Source: Actinomycetota bacterium (GTDB lineage: Bacteria; Actinomycetota; Actinomycetes; Streptosporangiales; Streptosporangiaceae). From it: a stretch of DNA of 5,316 nucleotides. The translations under genes and the position numbers were made by a program. The stretch covers positions 2,882 to 8,197 of the forward strand of contig PLIQ01000392.1 of assembly GCA_003140115.1 (NCBI GenBank), written 5' to 3'. Each line of letters opens with the position of its first letter. Within the stretch, counting starts at the first letter, position 1. This document shows positions 1 through 5,316 of the stretch, piece after piece. The notes beneath the pieces were generated by a model. That model did not search any database. It was not told where the DNA came from and worked only from the letters and a program-made list of their open reading frames with translations.

Positions 1-1452
1 ATCGCCGGGGATGCGGAGCTGGCCGCGCGGATGGCCGGGGTCGAGCTGGGCCGGGGGTCGCTGGAGGAGGCCGAACGGTACGTGGTTCTCGCCACCCGGG
101 CACTGGAATCGGTACCTTCGGACCGGCGTGGGCGCTCGCGGGTGGTCCTCGCCGTGGTGCGCATGCGGTTGGCCCGCCAGCGCGGGGACGTAGCGGCCGT
201 GGCCGAGCAGGCGCAACCGCTGCTGGCACCGGCCGGGACGGCTGAGGAGGCGTGGCTGGGCCTGGGCGAGGATCTGCGGGCGCTGGCACTGATCAACCTC
301 GGCATCGCCGAGGTGTGGACCGCTCGCTTCGAAGAGGCGGATCGGCACCTTGAGCACGGCATCGCCCTGGCCCGCCGGATCAGGCGGCCCTTCCTGGAGG
401 TGACCGGCCTGGCGAACTGGGCGCAGCTGGCGAGCTGGCAGTCTTTCTCGGTGGGAGAGCAGCGAAGCAGGCAGGCGATCGAGCTGGCCGGCCGTCACGG
501 CTGGACCGAGGAGCCGGTCGCCGGCGCCGCCTACGTGGCGCTGGGCTTGGCGCTGGTCGCCCAGGGCCGGCTCGAGGAAGGGGAGCGGTCGCTTGAGCAG
601 GCCGAGCGCACGCTTCGGACCGAGATCGAACCAGCAGCCGGGGTGAGGCTCCACTACGTTCGCGGGCTGCTGGACCTCGTGAGCGGCCGCCCCGAGCCCG
701 CGCTTAGCGCGTTCCGGGCGGCTGAGCGGCTGGCCGGGCAGCTCGTCACCGAGCACGCGCTGGCCAGGCGGCTGCGATCACACACGCTGCAGACGCTCGT
801 GCGGCTGGGCCAGCTGCAACGTGCCGAGCAGGCCCTGGCCGCGATGGATGGCCCCGAGCGCGACAGCGGACAGATGCGCAATGCCATAGCGGTGCTCCGG
901 CTCGCCCAGGACGATCCGCGGGCGGCGACGCTCGCCCTGGCGCCCGTCATCGACGGCTCGGTGCCGTTGGTGAACGCCCATCTGTGGGACGTTCAGGCGT
1001 GGCTGCTCGAAGCGATCGCCCGCGACGCGCTCGGCGACGCAGGCGTCGCGAGGCGCGCCCTGGAGCGCGCCCTCGATCTGGCCAAGCCGGAAGGCCTGCT
1101 GTTCCCGTTCCTGCTCGACCCCGCACCGGGGCTGCTCGACCGCCACCGCCGGCTGGGCACCGCTCACGCCGCCCTGATCTCCCAGATCCTGGCCCAGGGG
1201 GTATCGGGGGGGCTTGGAGGGCCGGCCCCCCGGCTAACCGAGCCGCTCAGCGAGAGCGAGATCCGCGTGCTGCGTTACCTGCCGACCAAACTGTCGGCGC
1301 CGGAGATCGCCGACCAGCTCTACCTGTCGGTCAACACCGTCAAGACCCACATGCGGCACGTCTACGACAAGCTCGGCGCGCACCGGCGGCACGAGGCCGT
1401 GGAGCAGGCCCGCGCGCTCGGCCTGCTGGCCCTTCCGCCGCGAAGGCCCTGA
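1..1452 (+). CDS. LuxR-family transcriptional regulator, MalT/LAL-like, 5'-truncated by the window edge
   Basis: The reading frame is open from base 1, so the gene enters from outside the window and the ATG at 31 is probably internal. The visible 483 residues are mostly alanine/leucine/arginine-rich amphipathic helix pairs, the pattern of the TPR-like sensor region of MalT/LAL regulators. The C-terminus (about 1234-1437) is a classic LuxR/GerE helix-turn-helix: LSESEIRVLRYLP, then SAPEIADQLYLSVNTVKTH as the recognition part, then RHVYDKLG. By family knowledge these are ligand-responsive cytoplasmic DNA-binding activators of roughly 900 residues with an N-terminal ATPase. That ATPase would lie upstream and cannot be seen here. 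The stop at 1450-1452 sits inside a 13-bp direct repeat, and a repeated operator-like element starts 26 bp downstream. Regulation of the next genes by this protein is possible but is inference only. The HTH call is very safe; the ligand and targets are unknown. Confidence 0.93.
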   Translation: MAGDAELAARMAGVELGRGSLEEAERYVVLATRALESVPSDRRGRSRVVLAVVRMRLARQRGDVAAVAEQAQPLLAPAGTAEEAWLGLGEDLRALALINLGIAEVWTARFEEADRHLEHGIALARRIRRPFLEVTGLANWAQLASWQSFSVGEQRSRQAIELAGRHGWTEEPVAGAAYVALGLALVAQGRLEEGERSLEQAERTLRTEIEPAAGVRLHYVRGLLDLVSGRPEPALSAFRAAERLAGQLVTEHALARRLRSHTLQTLVRLGQLQRAEQALAAMDGPERDSGQMRNAIAVLRLAQDDPRAATLALAPVIDGSVPLVNAHLWDVQAWLLEAIARDALGDAGVARRALERALDLAKPEGLLFPFLLDPAPGLLDRHRRLGTAHAALISQILAQGVSGGLGGPAPRLTEPLSESEIRVLRYLPTKLSAPEIADQLYLSVNTVKTHMRHVYDKLGAHRRHEAVEQARALGLLALPPRRP

Positions 1453-1480
1453 TCGGCGCGAAGACTGTGATCGGCGCGAA
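1450..1480. repeat. 13-bp direct repeat after the luxR-type gene
   Basis: TGATCGGCGCGAA occurs at 1450-1462 and again, identical, at 1468-1480 (18-bp period). The first copy contains the stop codon of the regulator gene. The second copy runs into the first TCACCC half-site of the downstream element. It could be a local slippage duplication or a pair of protein-binding sites; the sequence does not decide between them. Confidence 0.7.
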
Positions 1481-1525
1481 TCACCCGATTGTGTGACGCT
1501 GGCTCACCCGGCCGGGCATGAAGCT
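1478..1525 (+). promoter_or_regulatory. Compound operator-like element, copy 1 (upstream of the VIT-like gene)
   Basis: This element is repeated at 2065-2112 without gaps, 38 of 48 positions identical. Its half-sites are TCACCC at 1481-1486, the inverted GTGTGA at 1491-1496, TCACCC at 1504-1509 and GGGCATGA at 1514-1521. The two TCACCC units are 23 bp apart, about two helical turns. The element overlaps the first possible start codon of the membrane-protein gene (1518), which favours a regulatory reading or a start further in at 1533. The binding protein is unknown. Confidence 0.6.
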
Positions 1526-2063
1526 TGCCGATATGAACGGATCCAGCAAGATCATCCCGCCGGTCAGAATTTCACGACACCCCGTCGATACCCAGTCCTT
1601 CCTACTGCGGCGCGTCCAGCCCGCGCTCAGCGGGCTGATGGACGGGTCGTTGTCGACGCTGGCGCCCATCTTCGCGGTGGCGCTGGCCACCCACCGCCCG
1701 CTGACTGCGTTCTTCACCGGGGCGGCGACCGCCATGGGCGCCGGAGTGAGCATGGCCTTCTCCGAAGGCCTGTCCGACACCGGGGACCTGACCGGGCGGG
1801 GCAGCCCCGTGCTGCGCGGCGCGATCACCGGCGGCGGAACCTTCGCCGGGGGCATCTTCCACACCCTGCCGTTCCTCATTCCCGGCTACGGCGCCGCGAT
1901 CAGCGCCGCCATCGCGGTCGTGGCCAGCGAACTGCTCGTCCTGGCCTGGCTGCGGCACCGGTTCTTCCACACCAGCTTCGCCCGGTCGTTCCTGGCCATC
2001 ACCGTCGGCGGAGCGATCATCGCCGCCCTGAGCGCGGGCCTGGGCATCGCCGCCGCAGGCTGA
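1518..2063 (+). CDS. VIT1/CCC1-family membrane protein, resembling the membrane domain of iron exporter MbfA
   Basis: A 181-residue protein with about five hydrophobic helices (roughly residues 38-58, 61-82, 100-122, 126-146 and 155-180), the VIT1 topology. The stretch RRVQPALSGLMDGSLSTLAP, then a GAGVSMAFSEGLSDTG-like segment and LTGRGSPVLRG, matches from memory the C-terminal half of erythrin-VIT fusion proteins (MbfA), which export iron (and manganese) across the inner membrane. Candidate metal-path residues are D42 in helix 1 and M79 and E83 in helix 2. The N-terminal ferritin-like domain of MbfA is absent: only about 35 polar residues precede helix 1. The long glutamate-rich loop of eukaryotic VIT1 is also absent. 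The start is uncertain: ATG 1518 lies in the repeated element with no clear ribosome site, while ATG 1533 has only a weak GAAG ahead of it. The family call is firm; substrate and direction of transport are inferred. Confidence 0.85.
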   Translation: MKLADMNGSSKIIPPVRISRHPVDTQSFLLRRVQPALSGLMDGSLSTLAPIFAVALATHRPLTAFFTGAATAMGAGVSMAFSEGLSDTGDLTGRGSPVLRGAITGGGTFAGGIFHTLPFLIPGYGAAISAAIAVVASELLVLAWLRHRFFHTSFARSFLAITVGGAIIAALSAGLGIAAAG

Positions 2064-2064
2064 G

Positions 2065-2112
2065 GATTCACCCGCCCGGGTGATGCCGGCTCACCCTGAC
2101 GGGCGTGAAGCT
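2065..2112 (+). promoter_or_regulatory. Compound operator-like element, copy 2 (upstream of the dehydrogenase-like gene)
   Basis: This is the second copy of the element at 1478-1525 and has the more perfect symmetry: TCACCC 2068-2073, N4, GGGTGA 2078-2083, N7, TCACCC 2091-2096, N4, GGGCGTGA 2101-2108. Adjacent half-sites form exact inverted repeats in both arrangements. It begins 2 bp after the VIT-like stop codon and ends 41 bp before the ATG at 2154. The first dyad could form a hairpin at the end of the upstream transcript, but no T-run follows. Similarity to copy 1 fades soon after the element. Confidence 0.6.
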
Positions 2113-2153
2113 CGGTGCTATCCGAAGCCAGGCCCACGCCGGAAGGCAAGGTC

Positions 2154-2852
2154 ATGACCACGCAGCTTGCAGTACGGCCGTTCGGGCCGAAAAGGAACCA
2201 CAGGCGGTCGGGCACACGCGTGATCGCGTTTCTCGGCACCGGGCCGATGGGTGGCCCGATGGCCGCCAACCTGGCCCGGGCCGGCTTCGAGGTGCGGACG
2301 TGGGACCGCACCGCCAGCCACGCCGGCGCGTTGGTCAAGGACGGCGCTACCGTGGCGGCCAGCCCGGCCGAAGCCGTCAAGGGCGCCGGGATCCTCATCA
2401 CCATGCTGGCCGACGGGCCGGCCACCGACCAGGTGTGGAACGGGTCCGACGGGCTGGCCGCCGCGGGCCCCGGCCTGATCTGGGTGCAGATGGCCACCGT
2501 CGGAATCGAATGGACGCAGCGGTTCGCCAATACCGCCGGCCGCTACGGGGTGCACTTCTTCGACGCCCCGGTCTGCGGACCGGCCCAGGCCGGCGAGCTG
2601 ACCATCTTGGCTAGCGGCCCGCAGTGGATGGCCCAAGACGTCGCCCCGGTGTTCGGCACCCTCGGCCGGGCCACCGCCTGGCTCGGCCCGGCCGGCAACG
2701 GCACCCGAGCCAAGCTGGTGCTCAACCACTGGCTCGCCGACCTCACCGAAACCACAGCGGAAGCCCTCTCCTTCGCCCGCCAGCTCGACCTGGACCCCGC
2801 CGTGATCGGGGACCTGCTGGAGTCGACGCCACACCCCGGCGCTACCGTCTGA
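2154..2852 (+). CDS. 3-hydroxyisobutyrate dehydrogenase-like NAD(P) oxidoreductase, C-terminally truncated
   Basis: The 232-residue product carries an N-terminal Rossmann fold with the GTGPMGGPMA dinucleotide motif (residues 28-37) and the W-D-R segment ending strand 2 (50-52). It also has the DAPV motif (137-140) and G-x-x-x-K-x-x-x-N at 183-191, with K187 as the expected catalytic lysine. These mark the beta-hydroxyacid dehydrogenase family (HIBADH, tartronate semialdehyde reductase, GLYR and imine-reductase-like members), which oxidise or reduce small hydroxyacids or imines in the cytosol. Two features are odd. The usual S-G-G after DAPV is C141-G-P, and the protein ends at LLESTPHPGATV, about 60 residues short of the usual length near 290, so most of the C-terminal helical dimerisation domain is missing. 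The other frames downstream show no obvious continuation. Start 2154 is chosen because GGAAGG lies at 2141-2146, 7 bp upstream; GTG 2115 has no such site. It may be a decaying gene. Confidence 0.8.
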   Translation: MTTQLAVRPFGPKRNHRRSGTRVIAFLGTGPMGGPMAANLARAGFEVRTWDRTASHAGALVKDGATVAASPAEAVKGAGILITMLADGPATDQVWNGSDGLAAAGPGLIWVQMATVGIEWTQRFANTAGRYGVHFFDAPVCGPAQAGELTILASGPQWMAQDVAPVFGTLGRATAWLGPAGNGTRAKLVLNHWLADLTETTAEALSFARQLDLDPAVIGDLLESTPHPGATV

Positions 2853-2918
2853 TGACCGTGCGGTCAGCGCTGGACGGACTCCGTCGTGGTCACGCCGAGC
2901 TTGGGGCGTCGGGGATCC

Positions 2919-2947
2919 TTGACAGTGCGAAATTCTGCTCATACCGT
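2919..2947 (+). promoter_or_regulatory. Housekeeping-type promoter for glpX
   Basis: A perfect -35 hexamer TTGACA (2919-2924) is followed after exactly 17 bp by TACCGT (2942-2947), which fits the actinobacterial TANNNT -10 pattern. Transcription would start near 2954, giving a leader of about 68 bases before the glpX ATG. It lies in the 169-bp gap after the truncated dehydrogenase gene, where no other gene is seen. Confidence 0.6.
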
Positions 2948-3021
2948 CAGCGGTGCGAGCGGGCCGGTCTCCGCGGATGCCCGGCTGACCCATAGGAACC
3001 GGCCACGCTAGGAAGTACGAC

Positions 3022-4029
3022 ATGACGGCAAGCGGCACCATCCCGGCCGATACCGACCGCAACCTCGCCCTCGAGCTCGTTCGCGTGACCGAAGCGGCAG
3101 CGATCGCCGCGGCGCGCTTTATGGGCCGCGGCAACAAGGAGCTTGTGGATCAGGCGGCCGTCGATGCCATGCGTCCGGTGCTGAACTCGGTCCAGATGGA
3201 CGGCATCGTCGTTATCGGCGAGGGCGAAAAGGACGAGGCGCCGATGCTCTACAACGGCGAGCACGTCGGCACGGGGGCGCCGCCGGAGGTCGATTTCGCC
3301 GTCGACCCGGTAGATGGCACGACCCTGACGGCCAAGAGCCTGCCGGACGCCATCTCGGTCGTGGCCGTCGCTGAGCGCGGAACGATGTTCGATCCCGGCC
3401 CGTGCGTGTACATGGAAAAGCTCGCCGTCGCCGAGGACGTCGCCGATGTCGTCGATCTCGATGCGCCCATCGCCGAGAACCTGCGCCGGATCGCGGAGCG
3501 GCGGGGCAAGCGCGCCGAGGACATCACGGTGGCGGTGCTCGATCGTCCACGCCACGCGGATCTCGTGGCGGAGGTACTGGCGACCGGGGCGCGCATCAAG
3601 TTGCTGCTCGACGGGGACGTCGCGGGCGCGATCCTGGCGGCCGACCCGGCATCGTCGGTGGACATCTGCGTCGGGATCGGCGGAACGCCCGAGGGCGTGA
3701 TCGCGGCCTGCGCATTGCGGTGCCTGGACGGCCAGCTCCTCGGGCGCCTGTACCCGCGCAACGACGGCGAGCGGGCGGCGGCGCTGGACCGCGGCTACGA
3801 CCTTGACCGCGTGCTGTCGACGCGGGACCTGGTGTCGGGCGACGACATCTTCTTCGCCGCTACGGGCGTGACCAGCGGCGAGCTACTGCAGGGGGTTCGG
3901 TACACCCCGCAGCGCGTGTACACCCAGTCGCTTTCGATGCGCTCGAAGTCCGGCGCGGTGAGGATCATCGAAGGCCGCCACCACGCGCTTCGCTCGAACC
4001 TGATCCGCGCGACGGCGGCCGCTCGATAA
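3022..4029 (+). CDS. glpX: Class II fructose-1,6-bisphosphatase GlpX
   Basis: This 335-residue cytosolic enzyme hydrolyses fructose 1,6-bisphosphate to fructose 6-phosphate for gluconeogenesis; in many actinobacteria GlpX is the main FBPase. Motifs in order are [15 protein letters not shown] (13-27), [15 protein letters not shown] (66-80), DPVDGTT (95-101), the DRPRHADL segment (174-181), LDGDVAGAI (196-204), GIGGTPEGV (218-226) and [13 protein letters not shown] (280-292). Metal and substrate positions known for E. coli GlpX (D33, E57, D85, T90, E213) correspond to D43, E67, D95, T100 and E224, all present. The sequence follows the mycobacterial type rather than E. coli, lacking the extra residues before ATGVT. 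The C-terminus is shorter than mycobacterial GlpX. The start at 3022 is supported by AGGAAG at 3010-3015. It is convergent with the next gene, 18 bp between stops, with no obvious terminator. A second glpX elsewhere in the genome is possible. Confidence 0.96.
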   Translation: MTASGTIPADTDRNLALELVRVTEAAAIAAARFMGRGNKELVDQAAVDAMRPVLNSVQMDGIVVIGEGEKDEAPMLYNGEHVGTGAPPEVDFAVDPVDGTTLTAKSLPDAISVVAVAERGTMFDPGPCVYMEKLAVAEDVADVVDLDAPIAENLRRIAERRGKRAEDITVAVLDRPRHADLVAEVLATGARIKLLLDGDVAGAILAADPASSVDICVGIGGTPEGVIAACALRCLDGQLLGRLYPRNDGERAAALDRGYDLDRVLSTRDLVSGDDIFFAATGVTSGELLQGVRYTPQRVYTQSLSMRSKSGAVRIIEGRHHALRSNLIRATAAAR

Positions 4030-4047
4030 CACGGCGGCTGTTCTCGA

Positions 4048-4509
4048 TCAGCTTCGGCGTGCGAGGGGGAACGCGAACCATAGCGTGCCGAACGTGGCGA
4101 CGACAAACGCTGTGATCAGCGCCGCAGCCAATCCGCTGGCCACATAACTGGTCACGAGCAGGACCGCGGCCGAGACGGCCAGCCCGACCGCGGCCAGCCC
4201 GGCGATCGCCATCACGCTGGCCGCCCGGACCAGGCTCTCCTTCTGCCCGCGGCGGAACACCAGCCGGTGATAGGCGACCGGTCCCACCAGCAGCGCGGTG
4301 GCGACCGCGGCCAGGACCAGGCTGGCCAGGTACAGATCGCGCTGGGCCGGGCCGAGCTTGTCGAACCGGTTGGTAAACGGCAGCGAGAGCAAGAACCCGA
4401 ACAGGACCTGCACCCCCAGGCCGGCCACCCGCAGCTCCTGCAGCAGCTCGGCGAGATTACGGTCATCTCGCTGCGCCTCGGACTCATCCCGCGGATCAGG
4501 AGATCCCAT
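4048..4509 (-). CDS. DUF6328 family four-helix membrane protein
   Basis: The 153-residue product has a charged cytoplasmic N-terminus (DPRDESEAQRDDRN) followed by NLAELLQELRVAGLGVQVLFGFLLSLPF, the signature start of DUF6328 proteins as remembered. Then come F-x-x-L-x-x-x-QRDLYLASL and a PVAYHRLVFRRGQK segment between helices 2 and 3. Predicted membrane helices are about residues 29-46, 60-80, 97-119 and 122-147, with a short basic tail (ARRS). No enzymatic motif is visible and the family has no established function that I can name; it is common in actinobacteria. Its start is supported by GGAGGT (complement of 4518-4523) 8 bp upstream of the ATG. It is transcribed away from dps, with 187 bp between their start codons that could hold promoters for both. 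It is convergent with glpX. Confidence 0.85.
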   Translation of the reverse strand: MGSPDPRDESEAQRDDRNLAELLQELRVAGLGVQVLFGFLLSLPFTNRFDKLGPAQRDLYLASLVLAAVATALLVGPVAYHRLVFRRGQKESLVRAASVMAIAGLAAVGLAVSAAVLLVTSYVASGLAAALITAFVVATFGTLWFAFPLARRS

Positions 4510-4679
4510 CTCTGCCCACCTCCCCGCCCAGGGACGCCTGGCTCCCCCGCGCCTGACCGCTCGCTACCCGGCTGCCGCCGCGCTATCCCGGCCGTCCGAG
4601 TGCCATATTCCTGCGGCTCGACTGACTAAACCGGCCAGCTTGAGGTAGGGAAAGCGGTTCGCCGCAATCCGCGGTCAAC

Positions 4680-4687
4680 AGGAAGGA
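4680..4687 (+). promoter_or_regulatory. Ribosome binding site deciding the GTG start of dps
   Basis: AGGAAGGA lies 9 bp before GTG 4697. The alternative ATG at 4718 has only GGGA directly against it, so translation from the GTG is favoured. The extra residues (TVPG) also resemble the N-terminus of related actinobacterial Dps proteins as I recall them. Confidence 0.7.
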
Positions 4688-4696
4688 ACTGTCATA

Positions 4697-5239
4697 GTGA
4701 GATACACGGTGCCGGGAATGAAGAGCGACAGCGCCAAGCGGATCACCGCGTTGCTGCAGGACCGGCTCAACTCTCTCAACGACCTGGCCCTGACCCTCAA
4801 GCACGTGCACTGGAACGTGATCGGACCGAACTTCATCGCGGTCCATACGATGCTAGATCCGCAGGTCGAGGCGGTACGGGCCATGGTCGACGAGACCGCG
4901 GAGCGGATCGCGGCGCTGGGCGGGTCACCGGTCGGCACACCGGGCGCACTGGTCGCGCAGCGCGACTGGGACGACTATTCCATCGGTCGCGCCGGGACCC
5001 AGGAGCATCTCGGCGCGCTGGACGTGGTTTACGCCGGGATCATCGAGGCCCACCGGGGAGCGATCGACACCACCGAGGAGCTCGACCTGGTCACCCAGGA
5101 TCTGCTCATCGGGCAGAGCCGCCAGCTGGAGGAGTTCCACTGGTTCGTCCGCGCCCACCTGGAGGCGCCCGACGGCTCGCTGATCACCGGGGACGCTCGC
5201 ACCGAGAAGTCGGCCGCCAGGCGCGCCAAGAAAAGCTAA
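4697..5239 (+). CDS. dps: Dps family DNA-binding mini-ferritin
   Basis: This 180-residue Dps protein forms 12-subunit cages that oxidise ferrous iron with peroxide and store it, protecting DNA during stress. The segment LKHVHWNVIGPNFIAVH followed by MLDPQVEAV and MVDETAERIAALGG is the family signature. The inter-subunit ferroxidase ligands of E. coli Dps (H51, H63, D67, D78, E82) align with H38, H50, D54, D65 and E69, so the centre looks intact. The second half continues the four-helix bundle (EEFHWFVRAHLE, 145-156). The C-terminal tail (about 157-180) is flexible and ends in TEKSAARRAKKS; the lysine/arginine content suggests DNA binding by the tail, as in mycobacterial and some Streptomyces Dps. 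The gene starts with GTG behind a strong ribosome site. It is probably a single-gene unit with its own promoter in the gap to the divergent DUF6328 gene. No clear terminator is seen in the 77 bases that follow. Confidence 0.95.
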   Translation: MRYTVPGMKSDSAKRITALLQDRLNSLNDLALTLKHVHWNVIGPNFIAVHTMLDPQVEAVRAMVDETAERIAALGGSPVGTPGALVAQRDWDDYSIGRAGTQEHLGALDVVYAGIIEAHRGAIDTTEELDLVTQDLLIGQSRQLEEFHWFVRAHLEAPDGSLITGDARTEKSAARRAKKS

Positions 5240-5316
5240 CCCGAGGCAGGCACCTAACGGCAGGAGAGGATAGTCCCAGCTCGTAGCCGTGCCACAGTCC
5301 CGGCCAGTATCGCGCC
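5240..5316. other. Non-coding window end
   Basis: No supported gene. A purine-rich AGGAGAGGA (5262-5270) resembles a ribosome site, but the nearest plausible in-window start (GTG at 5289) is 18 bp away, too far to call. The region is cut by the window edge. Confidence 0.3.

Noticed and set aside
984..1496. A 170-residue plus-strand frame inside the LuxR-type gene
   Set aside because: Arginine/proline/alanine-rich shadow of the real frame, which carries the LuxR helix-turn-helix in the same bases.
1491..1509. CRP/FNR-type site GTGTGA...TCACCC
   Set aside because: The half-site spacing between GTGA and TCAC is 7 rather than the 6 bases of CRP sites, and copy 2 replaces the TGTGA core with GGTGA.
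2068..2083. TCACCC-N4-GGGTGA hairpin as a terminator of the VIT-like gene
   Set aside because: No T-rich tract follows, and the same half-site pattern recurs upstream of the VIT-like gene where a terminator role is less obvious; an operator reading fits both places better.
2115..2153. GTG 2115 as start of the dehydrogenase-like gene
   Set aside because: No ribosome site precedes it, whereas ATG 2154 has GGAAGG at ideal spacing.
2624..2995. A frame that could continue the truncated dehydrogenase by frameshift
   Set aside because: Its translation after the dehydrogenase stop shows nothing resembling the family's C-terminal helices, so a simple frameshift is not supported.
2118..3137. A 339-residue open frame on the minus strand
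   Set aside because: It lies antisense across the dehydrogenase gene and into glpX. Its composition is that of a GC-rich shadow frame (glycine, arginine, proline, no motif), and both sense genes carry clear family motifs and ribosome sites.
5262..5291. A new gene starting at GTG 5289 behind AGGAGAGGA
   Set aside because: The spacing of 18 bases is too long and only a few codons are visible before the window ends.

Overview
The window is very GC-rich with strong G/C third-position bias. Its families (a large LuxR-type regulator with TPR-like helical repeats, a class II GlpX of actinobacterial type, DUF6328, and Dps with a basic tail) point to a high-GC actinobacterium. The genus cannot be named from this sequence. 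No RNA gene, CRISPR array, transposase or origin was seen. No gene-free stretch exceeds 300 bases.

Layout, left to right. Positions 1-1452 (+) hold the C-terminal part of a MalT/LAL-like LuxR regulator whose start lies outside the window. Positions 1518-2063 (+) encode a five-helix VIT/CCC1-type membrane protein that resembles the membrane half of the ferritin-VIT fusion iron exporter MbfA, without its ferritin half. Positions 2154-2852 (+) encode a 3-hydroxyisobutyrate-dehydrogenase-like oxidoreductase that stops before its C-terminal domain is complete. Positions 3022-4029 (+) encode an apparently intact GlpX fructose-1,6-bisphosphatase behind a good housekeeping-type promoter. Positions 4048-4509 (-) encode a DUF6328 four-helix membrane protein, convergent with glpX. 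Positions 4697-5239 (+) encode a Dps mini-ferritin with all five expected ferroxidase ligands.

The most striking non-coding signal is a 48-bp element found twice, upstream of the VIT-like gene (1478-1525) and upstream of the oxidoreductase (2065-2112). The copies are identical at 38 of 48 positions with no gaps. Both keep the pattern TCACCC-N4-GKGTGA-N7-TCACCC-N4-GGGCRTGA. This looks like a shared compound operator, so the two genes may form a small regulon despite being separate units.

Taken together, the window reads as a stress/metal-homeostasis neighbourhood: an iron-type membrane transporter domain, an iron-storing Dps and a membrane protein of unknown role, interleaved with central metabolism (glpX) and a decaying or shortened dehydrogenase. 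The functional link between the genes is inference from proximity and the shared element.
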